From Winogradskya consettensis (GTDB lineage Bacteria > Actinomycetota > Actinomycetes > Mycobacteriales > Micromonosporaceae): a stretch of 64,000 nucleotides of DNA. The notes under the pieces were generated by a model. It did no database searches. It saw only the letters and a program-made list of their open reading frames with translations, and was not told the DNA's origin. Below are positions 34,260 through 43,149 of the stretch, piece after piece. A program made the position numbers and the translations under genes. The stretch covers positions 124,001 to 188,000 of the forward strand of contig NZ_BOQP01000007.1 of NCBI RefSeq assembly GCF_018332715.1, written 5' to 3'. Each line of letters opens with the position of its first letter. The first letter of the stretch is position 1.

Positions 34260-34927
34260 CCCAGATATGTCCCGTCGTAGATGGCCTTGGCCTTGGTGAT
34301 GGCGTCCGGATTGCTGGTGAAGCGGGGATTCTGCGTGAAGGCCGGCACCTGGGCAGGATCGCCTCGAGCCTTGGCGATCTCCTTCAACGCGGCGTACTCG
34401 TTTCGATCAAGGTAGACCAGCCCTGGACCGGAAACGGGAAAGACAGTGCCTTGCGGTTCCACCCGGTAACTGCGTTCGTTCACCCGGTAGACCGCTGCGG
34501 CGTCGTCCCACTCAGCGTTGCCTGCGGCGATCTCCCGCACATCGTCGCGGACCGCCTGCTCATTACCCCGCAGGATGACGGTGTTATCACCCCGCACCTG
34601 CCCGCTGCGAGCTCCGGCCACCGTGTGCCGGTTGTTCGGCGGCCGCAGGTCCTTGCCACGCGCGGGTCCGGTAACGCCGTCGCTGACCGGCCATGGCGGG
34701 CCCGTTGTCTCAGCAGCGATCCTCTCTCCACCGGTTTCCTCGGTCCGGATGTCGTCGAACCTCTTGGCGACTGCGGCATCGGTCTCCTCAAGGCTCTTGC
34801 CGCCGGCTGCGGCCCGCTCGGCGGTTTCCTCGCTGACGGCGGCCATCTTGCCGGCGGCCCGTTCCATGGCCTCGGCCATCTGCCGGGCAAGTGCCTTGAA
34901 AACGGCGCTGATCTCCCCGTCCGCCAT
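34256..34927 (-). CDS. Candidate type VII-secreted effector with C-terminal toxin-like domain
   Basis: The 223-residue product begins with a helical, alanine-rich segment (about 1-60) of WXG-partner character. A linker and a compact C-terminal domain (about 105-223) with VYRVNERSYRVEPQGTVFPV and GLVYLDRNEYAALKEIA follow. The two-part design and the setting between a WXG/CpnT-like gene and an unknown soluble protein suggest an effector. No catalytic motif can be assigned. It overlaps the upstream gene by one base (TGATG). Confidence 0.6.
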   Translation of the reverse strand: MADGEISAVFKALARQMAEAMERAAGKMAAVSEETAERAAAGGKSLEETDAAVAKRFDDIRTEETGGERIAAETTGPPWPVSDGVTGPARGKDLRPPNNRHTVAGARSGQVRGDNTVILRGNEQAVRDDVREIAAGNAEWDDAAAVYRVNERSYRVEPQGTVFPVSGPGLVYLDRNEYAALKEIAKARGDPAQVPAFTQNPRFTSNPDAITKAKAIYDGTYLG

Positions 34928-35661
34928 CAGAACTCAAGGCTCGCGACGAGTCCCGCGAACCGGGTGCCGTGCTGGCCGAGAGCGGTGGCGTGGTCCCGCA
35001 GGACCGCGACTTGCCGCGCCAGCGCCGCGGGATCCAGCGACACACCGGTGGCGGCCTCGGACTGAGTCGTGCCGGATTGTGACCAGTCCAGGCCCGCGAG
35101 AGCCTCCTCCACCTTGGCGAACAGAGGCTTCGCGGCCGCCTCGATCACCTGGCCGATGATGTGCTGCTCAAGATCCATGACCAGTGACTTCACCAAGAGT
35201 TCGGCGCCTTCGATGATCAATGGCACGGCAGCCTCAGCAAGCCCGGCGGTCGCCACCGCAGCGGCCTGATCCGCTACGAAGGCGGCAGCCATACCGACGA
35301 GGACGGCGATAGCTTCGGCTTTCTGGGCAACGATGTAACCGGCTGCGACGTCCAGGGCGACGGCAAGCACGTGACAACCGTCGACGAGCTCATCGACGTG
35401 CCGGGCGGACATCCGCGCCCAACCGGAGCTCATTGCATCGGTCGCCGACCCCTGGTAGGCACCGGCGATACCGGCCACCGCCCGGGTCGCGTCGTCATGG
35501 GTGGTCTGCACCGCGGTGGCGAAGTCCCGGGTGAACGCAGCGAACTGTGAGACCACGTCCTCATCGATGTAAGGCCATGGCACGCCAAGGACATTGAGGA
35601 AGTTCACGACCGGCAGCGGGAGGTCATCTATCGCCACGGGACCACTGTACAGATGCTGCAT
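34927..35661 (-). CDS. WXG/CpnT N-terminal-like protein
   Basis: The 244-residue product opens with VPWPYIDEDVVSQFAAFTRDFA, YQGSATDAMSSGWARM and a run of long helices. This resembles the N-terminal helical domain of CpnT-like proteins exported by type VII systems. The middle (about 105-150) is hydrophobic and alanine-rich. It lacks a C-terminal toxin, which seems to be carried by the next, overlapping gene. First gene of the three-gene leftward set. Confidence 0.7.
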   Translation of the reverse strand: MQHLYSGPVAIDDLPLPVVNFLNVLGVPWPYIDEDVVSQFAAFTRDFATAVQTTHDDATRAVAGIAGAYQGSATDAMSSGWARMSARHVDELVDGCHVLAVALDVAAGYIVAQKAEAIAVLVGMAAAFVADQAAAVATAGLAEAAVPLIIEGAELLVKSLVMDLEQHIIGQVIEAAAKPLFAKVEEALAGLDWSQSGTTQSEAATGVSLDPAALARQVAVLRDHATALGQHGTRFAGLVASLEF

Positions 35662-35683
35662 ACAGCTAACTCAGAGTAAGAAC

Positions 35684-35718
35684 GAAGCTCCGGCCCCGGG
35701 CTGAAGGGCCGGAGCTTC
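35684..35718 (-). terminator. Perfect 13-bp hairpin terminator
   Basis: GAAGCTCCGGCCC (35684-35696) and GGGCCGGAGCTTC (35706-35718) are exact inverted copies with a 9-nt loop, 17 bp downstream of the aldo/keto reductase stop. On the minus strand the stem is followed by GTTCTTACT. It separates this operon from the WXG set. Confidence 0.85.
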
Positions 35719-35735
35719 GCCGGTGGGGCTTGTGA

Positions 35736-36728
35736 CTACCAGGCGTAGGCCTCGGGGGCCGGCTTGGCGCCGTTGGGGCCCGGCGGCGGGAAGAGCTCGT
35801 CGAGGCGGGCGAGGGTGGGGTCGTCCAGCTTGATCTCCAAGGCGTGGAGGGCGCCGTCGAGCTGGGCGGCGGTGCGGGGGCCGATGATGGGGCCGGTGAC
35901 GCCGGGCTGGGCGAGGAGCCAGGCAAGGCCGACGTTCGCGGGGTCCTCGCCGAGGTCGGCGCAGAGTTTCTCGTAGGCCTCGATGGCGTCGCGGTGCTTG
36001 GCGAGGCCGCCGGCGGAGCGTTCCGAGGTGCTGCGGGAGGCGCCGCCCTCGCGCTGTTTGCGCAGGACGCCGCCGAGCAGGCCGCCCTGCAGCGGGGACC
36101 AGGGGATGACGCCGAGACCGTACTCGCGGGCTGCGGGGAGGACCTCGAGCTCGACCCAGCGGGTGAGCAGGTTGTAGATGGACTGCTCGCTGACCAGGCC
36201 GAGGAAGTGCCGGGAGCGGGCGGCCTCCTGGGCCTGGGCGAGGTGCCAGCCGGCGAAGTTCGAGGAGCCGAAGTAGAGGACCTTGCCCTGCTGGCGCAGG
36301 ACGCTGAACGCTTCCCAGATCTCGTCCCACGGCGTGGTGCGGTCGATGTGGTGCATCTGGTAGAGGTCGATGTAGTCGGTCTGCAGCCGTTTGAGCGACG
36401 CGTCGCAAGCCTTGCGGATGTTCAGCGCGGACGACAGGTCGTCGTTGGGCCAGTCGCCCATGCTGCCGTAGTACTTGGTGGCCAGCACGGTCTTCTCACG
36501 CCGGTCGCCGCCCTTGGCGAACCAGCGGCCGATGATCTGCTCGGTGACGCCTTCGCCCTGCTTCCAGCCGTACACGTTGGCGGTGTCGAAGAAGTTGATG
36601 CCGTTCTCGTGGGCGCGATCCATGATCGCGTGGCTGTCGTCCTCGGACGTCTCCGGACCGAAGTTCATGGTGCCGAGCACGAGCCGGGACACGGAGAGGC
36701 CACTACGACCCAGACGGGTGTATTCCAT
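35736..36728 (-). CDS. Aldo/keto reductase
   Basis: The 330-residue TIM-barrel oxidoreductase has the Asp/Tyr pair of DTANVYG, the Lys in ATKYYG, the catalytic His in QMHHID, and the nucleotide-binding end GPIIGPRTAAQLDGAL. NADPH-dependent carbonyl reduction is expected; the substrate is unknown. Length and motifs are typical of the YghZ/Kvbeta-like branch. It lies 27 bp after pdxY on the same strand and is followed by a strong terminator. Confidence 0.93.
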   Translation of the reverse strand: MEYTRLGRSGLSVSRLVLGTMNFGPETSEDDSHAIMDRAHENGINFFDTANVYGWKQGEGVTEQIIGRWFAKGGDRREKTVLATKYYGSMGDWPNDDLSSALNIRKACDASLKRLQTDYIDLYQMHHIDRTTPWDEIWEAFSVLRQQGKVLYFGSSNFAGWHLAQAQEAARSRHFLGLVSEQSIYNLLTRWVELEVLPAAREYGLGVIPWSPLQGGLLGGVLRKQREGGASRSTSERSAGGLAKHRDAIEAYEKLCADLGEDPANVGLAWLLAQPGVTGPIIGPRTAAQLDGALHALEIKLDDPTLARLDELFPPPGPNGAKPAPEAYAW

Positions 36729-36755
36729 ACCTCGAACCTACGCCGGACGCTGAGG

Positions 36756-37607
36756 TCACCGCACCCGCTCGGCCTTGAACTGCATGCGCGGGGTGGCGTA
36801 GAACTCCTGGGCCTGCACGAGCTGGAGCTCGCGGTCGCCGGAGCGGTAGGTGGTGTCGAGCAGGTCGAAGACGCTGGAGACCGTACGCTCCAGCGACAGA
36901 GCCGCGTCCCCGGTCGTCCCGTAATGGGCGGTGAACAGCGCGGCTGTGACGTCGCCGGAACCGTTCGCCTTGAACGGCAGGTGCGGGGTGCTCACCAGCC
37001 AGGCGCCGGCGGGGTCCACGACGAGCATCTCGATCGTGCCCTCCTCCCGGTCGGGGCGCTCGACGCTGGTGACCAGGACGGTCGAGGGGCCCATGGCGCG
37101 GGCGAGGTCGGCCGAGACGAGGGTCGATTCGAGGCTCGCCGGGTCGGTGCCGGTGAGGAACCCCAGCTCGAACTGGTTCGGGGTGATGATGTCGGCGACC
37201 GGCACGACCCGGTCGCGCAGCAGGTCGGGGATCTCGGGTGCGACGAAGCAGCCGGACTTGGCGTTGCCCATGACCGGGTCGCACGCGTACAGCGCCGCGG
37301 GGTTCGCGGCCTTCACCCGGCGCACGACGTCGATGATGACGTCACCGATGCCGGCGCCGCCCTGGTATCCGGACAGCACGGCGTCGATCTGCGGGAACAC
37401 GCCGCGCTCTTCGACGCCGAGGAGAATCTCGGCGACGTCCGGCGGGGGAATGAGCGGGCCGCGCCAGGCTCCGTACCCCGTGTGGTTGGAGAAGTTGACC
37501 GTCGGGACCGCGACGACCTCGACACCGATGCGCTGCAGCGGGAACACGGCCGCGGAATTCCCGACGTGGCCGTAGGCGACCGCTGACTGGATGGACAGAA
37601 CCTTCAT
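36756..37607 (-). CDS. pdxY: Pyridoxal kinase
   Basis: The 283-residue PfkB-like vitamin kinase opens with LSIQSAVAYGHVGNSAA and carries NFSNHTGYG, CDPVMG, the ITPNQFE strand and the anion-hole/base motif NGSGDVTAA. These are typical of PdxY/PdxK, which phosphorylate pyridoxal in the B6 salvage pathway. It overlaps the preceding membrane-protein gene by 4 bp (ATGA) and precedes the aldo/keto reductase. Confidence 0.93.
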   Translation of the reverse strand: MKVLSIQSAVAYGHVGNSAAVFPLQRIGVEVVAVPTVNFSNHTGYGAWRGPLIPPPDVAEILLGVEERGVFPQIDAVLSGYQGGAGIGDVIIDVVRRVKAANPAALYACDPVMGNAKSGCFVAPEIPDLLRDRVVPVADIITPNQFELGFLTGTDPASLESTLVSADLARAMGPSTVLVTSVERPDREEGTIEMLVVDPAGAWLVSTPHLPFKANGSGDVTAALFTAHYGTTGDAALSLERTVSSVFDLLDTTYRSGDRELQLVQAQEFYATPRMQFKAERVR

Positions 37608-39187
37608 GCCCCCAGCCTAGGCGGGCACGGTGTGCCGCGGTCGAAGGAGTAGCGGGCGTCGATGGTGAAGGTGCCGGGCGTGGTGGTGACCAGCTCGGTC
37701 CAGTCGCCGTGGCGGGTGAGGCAGGCCGTCCCGGCGTCGATGGCCAGCCACGGTGACCAGGCCACGCGTAGCAGCGTCGACCCGGGTCGGGTAACGGTGA
37801 CGGTGACGGATGCCGGGCTGATGCCGGTGACGGTTGCGGGGGCGTCGGCCAGTGGGGTGGGGGTCTGCACGCGATAGATGCGCCAGTCCGGGTTCTGCCA
37901 CACCGGTGACAGCCCTGGCATGCCTGCCGTGATGAGCCGGGCCTCGTCGATCCCGGCGCCGTCCGGTGCGGCCGTGGGCAGCACGACGTAGCCGATGCCC
38001 CAGGTGCGCAGCCAGTCCTGGTAGGTGGCCGTGGTCAGGGTGCCGTCGTAGAACAGCGGGTTGCGTTCGACGTCCGCCTGCCTGTTCCAGCCGCGGGCGA
38101 GGTTGACGTACGGCGCGACGCCGAACGCCTCCCAGTGCGTACGCAGCGGCACGACCTCGACGCGTCCCCGGCCGGCGTCCAGCTGCCGGAGCTCGTCGAG
38201 CAGCGGGCGGGCGTCGGCGACGGCGTCCATCCGGGTGTAGTCGTTGAGTGGCTGCACCACCGTCCAGACGGCGAGCCCGGCGGCGGCCACGGACGTCGCG
38301 ATCAGCCATCGGCCGGTGCGTTCGCGGACGGCGGCGGCGCTGATCAGGACGGCGGCCGCGCCGAGCAGGGCGAGCCGTTCGACGTTGCTGCCGATGGGGG
38401 TGGGGATCGCCCAGCAGAGTGCGACACCGGCGCAGTACACCCAGGCCCCGGCTCGTACGGTGCGCCAGGATCGTGGGGTCAGCACGGCGACGGCTGCCGC
38501 GGCGGCGGCGGTGAGCAGGGCGGATCCCAGGGGGAACGGTTGCACGCCGGAGAACGGGAACAGCAGGGTGGTCAGCCCGATCACCAGCGCCGGGCCGGGA
38601 GCGAGCAGCACGGCGTGCCGGCGGCGGCCGGTCAGGAACAGCGCGGCGGCGAGCACCTCGACGAACAGGCCGGCGACCGGGCTGCACAGGGTGGCCACCG
38701 TGCCGGCCACCGCCGCGAGCACCGGCCGGGGACGACCGGTTCCGGGTTGCAGGGCAACGGCTGCCAGCAGGACGAACACCATGCCGAGCAGGTAGGTGAC
38801 GCGTCCGGTGGCGAGGTTTCCCCAGATCGCGGCCGCCAGCCAGAGGGCGGGCAGCAGCGGCCGGCGGATCCCGGACCGGCTGAGCAGCAGACCGCCGAGG
38901 ACGGCTGCGGCGGTGCAGGCCAGGACACCGGTGGTCCGGACCCCGATCAGTGCCATGAGGTACGGCGAGACGACGCTGTACGAAGCCGGATGGATCCCGC
39001 CGTACCAGGAGAAGTTGTACGCCGATCCCGGATGCTCGCGGACGAAGCCGGTCCAGGCGTACTGGGCCGTGAGGTCACCCGCGTTGCGCGCCAGCCACAA
39101 GCCCCACACCACGCTCAGCACACCGGCGAGCAGCCCGGCCGCGACGGCGGGGTGGCACCACCGGCGTACCTCGTGAAGTCGGATCAA
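37604..39187 (-). CDS. Polytopic membrane protein with C-terminal extracytoplasmic domain
   Basis: The 527-residue product has about ten hydrophobic helices in the first 320 residues. A soluble domain of about 200 residues follows, ending in a beta-rich part (TVTVTRPGSTLLRVAWSPW). The layout resembles GT-C-type glycosyltransferase-like membrane proteins, and SWYGGIHPASYS near residue 60 lies in an outer loop, but no catalytic motif is certain. The proposed TTG start has no clear ribosome binding site, so the N-terminus is uncertain. It lies between a lipoprotein gene and pdxY. Confidence 0.75.
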   Translation of the reverse strand: MIRLHEVRRWCHPAVAAGLLAGVLSVVWGLWLARNAGDLTAQYAWTGFVREHPGSAYNFSWYGGIHPASYSVVSPYLMALIGVRTTGVLACTAAAVLGGLLLSRSGIRRPLLPALWLAAAIWGNLATGRVTYLLGMVFVLLAAVALQPGTGRPRPVLAAVAGTVATLCSPVAGLFVEVLAAALFLTGRRRHAVLLAPGPALVIGLTTLLFPFSGVQPFPLGSALLTAAAAAAVAVLTPRSWRTVRAGAWVYCAGVALCWAIPTPIGSNVERLALLGAAAVLISAAAVRERTGRWLIATSVAAAGLAVWTVVQPLNDYTRMDAVADARPLLDELRQLDAGRGRVEVVPLRTHWEAFGVAPYVNLARGWNRQADVERNPLFYDGTLTTATYQDWLRTWGIGYVVLPTAAPDGAGIDEARLITAGMPGLSPVWQNPDWRIYRVQTPTPLADAPATVTGISPASVTVTVTRPGSTLLRVAWSPWLAIDAGTACLTRHGDWTELVTTTPGTFTIDARYSFDRGTPCPPRLGA

Positions 39188-39195
39188 AACTCGGT

Positions 39196-39822
39196 CTAGG
39201 AAAGGTCGTCGAGGACATCGCGGCCGAGGGCGACCATGGTGTCGGCGTTGCTGTCGCGGTTGGCGGCGAACGACTCGGGCTCCATGTCGGCGACGCCGTA
39301 GGAGAGCTGGACCTCGGCGTTGCTGGCCCGTGTAGACAGCACGATGCTCTGCCGGTCACGGTGAACACCGAGGTAGGCCTGGTCACCGATACCGCTCACC
39401 GGTTTGGCGGCCAGCGTACGGCCGTCGTCGATCGCCGCCTGCCAGTCCTTCTCGAACTGGCCGGCGGTTCTCTCCTCGGCGGTGGGCGTGCCGGTGTGGC
39501 GGTCGATGGTCACCAGGACGGTGACGGAACCGGCGCCGGTGCCCCACGTGCACGTGACGAGCTGCGAGATCGGGGTGTCGGCGTTGACGTCGGCGGGGGT
39601 GCCGGTCGCCGGCAGCTTCAGATCCTTGGCGGTGTCACCGTCGAGCGTCGGGCAGGTGCCGTTCAGCTTGGTGTACTTGCCGACGAACGCGTCCGACCCC
39701 GAGGCCGGCGAGGACTGCTCCGAGCCGGGCGGGAGTGCCACCGGGTCGGCTTCGACACCGCACCCGGTCACGGTCAGCGCGACGGCGAAAACCGGCACGA
39801 TCAGCAGGCGACTGGTCACCAT
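39196..39822 (-). CDS. DUF3558-like lipoprotein
   Basis: The 208-residue product has a lipoprotein signal ending LTVTGC with the lipidated Cys at about 21. The mature domain reads TCPTLDGD, CTWGTGAG and ISQLVTC, resembling actinobacterial DUF3558 lipoproteins. These often accompany WXG genes. It lies 20 bp after a WXG-like gene behind GGAGG. The function of the family is not established. Confidence 0.75.
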   Translation of the reverse strand: MVTSRLLIVPVFAVALTVTGCGVEADPVALPPGSEQSSPASGSDAFVGKYTKLNGTCPTLDGDTAKDLKLPATGTPADVNADTPISQLVTCTWGTGAGSVTVLVTIDRHTGTPTAEERTAGQFEKDWQAAIDDGRTLAAKPVSGIGDQAYLGVHRDRQSIVLSTRASNAEVQLSYGVADMEPESFAANRDSNADTMVALGRDVLDDLS

Positions 39823-39842
39823 GAACCTCCGTCAGTCCGAGA

Positions 39843-40685
39843 TCAGTCCGAGACGGGCGACGGCCACATGCCGTCCGAGGTGAGCCCGATGAGATCGGCC
39901 TTCTCGGCCTCCAGCTGCAGGATCTGGTCGAGCACCTCGGTGATCCGGGCACCGAGGGCCGTGGCGTACCCGACGATCTGGGTGGCGGCGGTGCCGATGA
40001 CCTCGGAGAAGTGCGCGAGCAGGGCCATCGCCTGGGTGAGCGCGCCGGCCGCGGTCGCGCCCAGGTCGATCACGGCGGTCACGATGCTGCCGTAGATCTC
40101 GCCGAGCCGTTCGCCGAGGCTCGCCATGTACGCCATGTTGCCGGCGCCGGCCTGGCCCAGGTATTCCACGAGCTTCTTGAGCTTCGCGGTGGCGTTGGTG
40201 ACCGCGTCCTGCTGGTCCAGGACCCGCTTCTCGTACGTGTCCTTGGCCGGGCCACGCCAGAAGTCGATCTCGCCGGAGCCGGTCATGTCGCCGAACATGC
40301 CGGACAGCGGCCGGGTGACCTTGTCGTTGATGTCGAAGCCGTGGGAGAACAGCGACGCGACCGGAACCGCGCCGGCCACCGCCTCGGAGGCCTTGGTGAG
40401 GATCTCCGAGATCTTGTCCCGGGCGAGCTCGGTCGTCGTCGTGATCGTCTTGAGGTTGGCCTCGAGGTCACCGGTGAAGAACTCGACGACATTGCCGAAG
40501 AGGCTGTCGTTCACCTTGTCGACGGCGGACTGCATGAAGGAGTTGACGCCGTTGATCAGCTTGGTGAGCTCGTCGCGGATCTTGTCGATCATCTCCTGGA
40601 CCAGATCCACGGCCTTGCGGAACGCCTCGATGGCGACCGGGGTGTAACTGCTGCTCGTCGCGGGCGCCGGTGGATTGTCAGGCAC
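39843..40685 (-). CDS. WXG100-like substrate protein, long form
   Basis: The 280-residue product is almost entirely helical. A central FWRGPAKDTYEKRV matches the WxG turn of WXG100 proteins, flanked by two helical halves (about 15-110 and 150-270). It is larger than ESAT-6-type proteins and may be an effector or chaperone partner for type VII export. The GTG start has GGAGAGGAA upstream. It follows a short WXG100-like gene by 30 bp. Confidence 0.7.
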   Translation of the reverse strand: MPDNPPAPATSSSYTPVAIEAFRKAVDLVQEMIDKIRDELTKLINGVNSFMQSAVDKVNDSLFGNVVEFFTGDLEANLKTITTTTELARDKISEILTKASEAVAGAVPVASLFSHGFDINDKVTRPLSGMFGDMTGSGEIDFWRGPAKDTYEKRVLDQQDAVTNATAKLKKLVEYLGQAGAGNMAYMASLGERLGEIYGSIVTAVIDLGATAAGALTQAMALLAHFSEVIGTAATQIVGYATALGARITEVLDQILQLEAEKADLIGLTSDGMWPSPVSD

Positions 40686-40715
40686 GGCCGGTTCCTCTCC
40701 AGAGGCCAGGACGGA

Positions 40716-41072
40716 TCACGACGTGGCGATGGTGTCGAAGGACTTGGCGCTCAGGCCGTCCGTGCGGTCGTACTCGTCGGCGCATTTGTTGAGCGCATCG
40801 CCGAACCGCTCCATTTTGCCGGTCGCATCCGTGAACAGCGAGGTCAGCCATTCCTGCGTTGTCGTGTAGGCACCGGACTGGTCGGTGCCGGTCATGATGC
40901 CGGTGATGTCGATGACCGCGAAAGCCGTGGCCGAGAGCGTCATGCCGCCCATCGCGCTGCTGACGTCGGCCATGCGGTCGGAGAAACCGAACCATTTCTT
41001 GGCCTCGTCGTGCACCGCGTGGGTGGCGACCTCGATGGCTTCCGGGGTGAAGTAAGGATATTCGTCGGGCAT
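40716..41072 (-). CDS. WXG100-family-like small protein
   Basis: The 118-residue protein has the size and helix-turn-helix character of ESAT-6/WXG100 partners, with hydrophobic and Ser/Thr-rich helices (FGFSDRMADVSSAM; TTTQEWLTSLF). A canonical W-x-G turn is not obvious. Its start overlaps the upstream stop (TGATG). Probably the partner of the long WXG-like protein downstream. Confidence 0.65.
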   Translation of the reverse strand: MPDEYPYFTPEAIEVATHAVHDEAKKWFGFSDRMADVSSAMGGMTLSATAFAVIDITGIMTGTDQSGAYTTTQEWLTSLFTDATGKMERFGDALNKCADEYDRTDGLSAKSFDTIATS

Positions 41073-41761
41073 CAGCCCACCACCTCTCTGGCGAACCAGT
41101 ACCTCGGGTCGTTCTCGCGGGTGGCCTGCACCAGAGCGGCGCGGGCGTCCTCGGCGAGCAGGCCGGCGTCGGATGCCGACAGGGCGTTCTCGTCGACGTC
41201 CGCGTGCTGCAGCTCGAAACCCGCCATGGTCAGCCGGAAGAACCCGCGCGGACCTGCGATGACGCGTTGCTGCGCGGTCTCGCGGCGGCGACTCATCCGG
41301 TCGGCGACGTCCACGAGTGAAGCGGTGCGCCTTACCTTTTCGTACGCCTCGGCGATCTCGGACTCGGGGTCGCGGGAGTAGGGCACGTCCGCCGTCTGCA
41401 GGAACGAGAACGGGTTGTCGTCGCGCTCCTCGACCCGGCGGTGGTAGTGCCCGAGAATCGCCATCGCGATCGAGCTCTTCTCCTGGGCGAACGCGAGCGC
41501 GTCGAGCACGGCGGCGGCGACGCCCGAGGGGCCGACGGTGTACCACCAGTCCGACTGCAGGTTCAGGTCGACGAAATCACCGTGGACGTTCACGAAACAG
41601 GTGACGGTGTCGCTCACGTCCGCGCCGGGGATCCGGTCGAGTCCGTCGACGGGAAGGTCACGCGGAGTGTTCGCGACGGCGTTGCGGAGCCGCTCGGCGA
41701 AGTGCCGTGCGTCGGGAGCCCGAGGATCGTCCGGCGCGATGGTGCGCTTTGTCTTCAACAT
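41072..41761 (-). CDS. Hypothetical protein heading the WXG operon
   Basis: The 229-residue soluble alpha/beta protein has no signal peptide or TM segment. I do not recognise it. FVNVHGDFVDLNLQSDWW near residue 60 and the long C-terminal helices may point to a secretion chaperone role, inferred from its place directly before, and overlapping, the WXG100-like gene. A GGGGGG-type ribosome binding site precedes the ATG. Confidence 0.6.
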   Translation of the reverse strand: MLKTKRTIAPDDPRAPDARHFAERLRNAVANTPRDLPVDGLDRIPGADVSDTVTCFVNVHGDFVDLNLQSDWWYTVGPSGVAAAVLDALAFAQEKSSIAMAILGHYHRRVEERDDNPFSFLQTADVPYSRDPESEIAEAYEKVRRTASLVDVADRMSRRRETAQQRVIAGPRGFFRLTMAGFELQHADVDENALSASDAGLLAEDARAALVQATRENDPRYWFAREVVG

Positions 41762-41884
41762 CCCGTTCCCCCCGACTCCCCCCGCGGGAGTACGCCGATC
41801 TCACCAGCCGTCTGTCGATATCGGGCCACGATAGCCGAAGGGCCCACGCCGCGTGGTCCCTGTCCAGCCCGCCCCGGCGCTCGC

Positions 41885-41890
41885 TACGTT
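41885..41890 (+). promoter_or_regulatory. -10 element for a leaderless transcript
   Basis: TACGTT fits the actinobacterial TANNNT -10 consensus and lies 7 nt before the ATG at 41898. There is no ribosome binding site in between. Confidence 0.5.
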
Positions 41891-41897
41891 GGTGGTC

Positions 41898-42146
41898 ATG
41901 CAGCCAGCCTCCGCTCCCATGAACCATGAGGTCGACGCCGCGGTCGTGCTCAGCGGCCAGTTCGACCCCCGGCCGTACCCCTTCCCCTACCTGGCCGTCG
42001 TCGCGAACCTCGGCACGTCCGGCAGCATGCTGTCGGTGCTGATGACCGCCGTCGGCATGCTGAAGGAGCACGGCTGGGAGCTCGTGAGCGTGGCCAACAC
42101 GGGCGGCACGGTGCTCCAGCTCACGGCGTTCCTCAAACGGGCCTGA
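41898..42146 (+). CDS. Small hypothetical protein, 82 aa
   Basis: The 82-residue soluble protein has a regular alpha/beta pattern (YLAVVANLGTSGSMLSVLMTAVGMLKEHGWELVSV). I do not recognise it. The ATG at 41898 is chosen because a TANNNT element ends 7 nt upstream, fitting leaderless transcription; an internal ATG lies 7 codons later. It converges on the next gene with only 3 bp between stops. Confidence 0.7.
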   Translation: MQPASAPMNHEVDAAVVLSGQFDPRPYPFPYLAVVANLGTSGSMLSVLMTAVGMLKEHGWELVSVANTGGTVLQLTAFLKRA

Positions 42147-42149
42147 GGA

Positions 42150-42947
42150 TCAGGGCGTCGGGGCGGGGAAGTTGCGCTGCGGGCAGCTCGACGGCGTGGC
42201 CGGATCGACCCGGTGCAGCGCGTACGCCGTACCCTGCGTGGGGTTGTGGGTCTCCGGCGCCCGGTCCCCGGTCAGCACCAGCGCGTGCCACCCACTGCGC
42301 TGCGCGGTGTAGAGCGTGCACCCGTCGAGCACCTGGGTGTGCTGCCGGGCCGTCGCCGTGGCCCGCCCCTGCGCGAACGTGGCGGGGTTCGCCGGATCGC
42401 TGTCCAGCAGGAACAGTGACGCCGCCGCCGTGGTCGTGTTCGCCCAGAACGACTCCCCCGCACCCAGGTAGACGTCCGCGATCGACACGACATCGTGATC
42501 GGCGAGGCTGACGAACGCCAGATCGGGATCGCCCGCACCCGTGACCCCGTGGTGGGTGATCGCCGGCAGCGTCACCGTGTCACTCCCGGCGAACTGCTGC
42601 ACCCAATAGAGACCGGGGGTGTACGCCGTGACCACCGCCGTGTACACATCGAACGGCCGCCGCCCGACGTTGGAATCCACCGCGACGAAATCCGTCCGCC
42701 CCGCGCCGTACACACTGGTCGCCACGATGGTGCCCGCATTGTCACGCAGCGCCAGGTCCCAGTCGGCCGTGGCAGCGGGCTGCACCGCGACGACCGACCA
42801 GTGCCGGTTGTAGGTGCGGTACGTGTAGTCCTGCGCCGTCCGGGCGATCCGGATCTCCCCGTTCCCGATCCCGGTGCTCGCATGGGCGGCCCCGGGACTC
42901 AGCACCAGAGCGACGGCAACGGCGGCGACCATGGCCTTGATACGCAT
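42150..42947 (-). CDS. Secreted hypothetical protein, 265 aa
   Basis: The product has a Sec signal peptide (about 1-24) and a beta-rich mature domain with no catalytic motif I recognise. Two cysteines near the C-terminus (DGCTLY, SSCPQR) may form a disulfide. The repeated beta pattern (WDLALRDNAGTIVATSVYGAG) is reminiscent of pre-peptidase-like beta-sandwich modules, but this is weak. The start at 42947 is supported by GGGAG upstream; a longer frame continues without signal features. Confidence 0.75.
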   Translation of the reverse strand: MRIKAMVAAVAVALVLSPGAAHASTGIGNGEIRIARTAQDYTYRTYNRHWSVVAVQPAATADWDLALRDNAGTIVATSVYGAGRTDFVAVDSNVGRRPFDVYTAVVTAYTPGLYWVQQFAGSDTVTLPAITHHGVTGAGDPDLAFVSLADHDVVSIADVYLGAGESFWANTTTAAASLFLLDSDPANPATFAQGRATATARQHTQVLDGCTLYTAQRSGWHALVLTGDRAPETHNPTQGTAYALHRVDPATPSSCPQRNFPAPTP

Positions 42948-43135
42948 GTGACTCCCAGCTCTTTGCGCATGGGGTTTTCCCTTTTCCGAACGAGGCAATC
43001 GGACTGTAAACGATTCCCGCGAGAAAAGCATCGTCAACTTTCCGACGATGAAATACCACGCCTTTCGGACAACCCCTGTCGAATACAATTCTTTCGAATG
43101 GACGACGGCGGCGATGTTCGCCCGGGCCCGGACGA

Positions 43136-43141
43136 TAGGAT
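43136..43141 (+). promoter_or_regulatory. -10 element for a leaderless transcript
   Basis: TAGGAT lies 8 nt before the GTG at 43150, again with no ribosome binding site between. Confidence 0.45.
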
Positions 43142-43149
43142 TCACGCTC

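Noticed and set aside
35844..37586. 580-codon plus-strand open frame across two reverse genes
   Set aside because: It spans antisense to both the aldo/keto reductase and pdxY genes, which have complete catalytic motifs.
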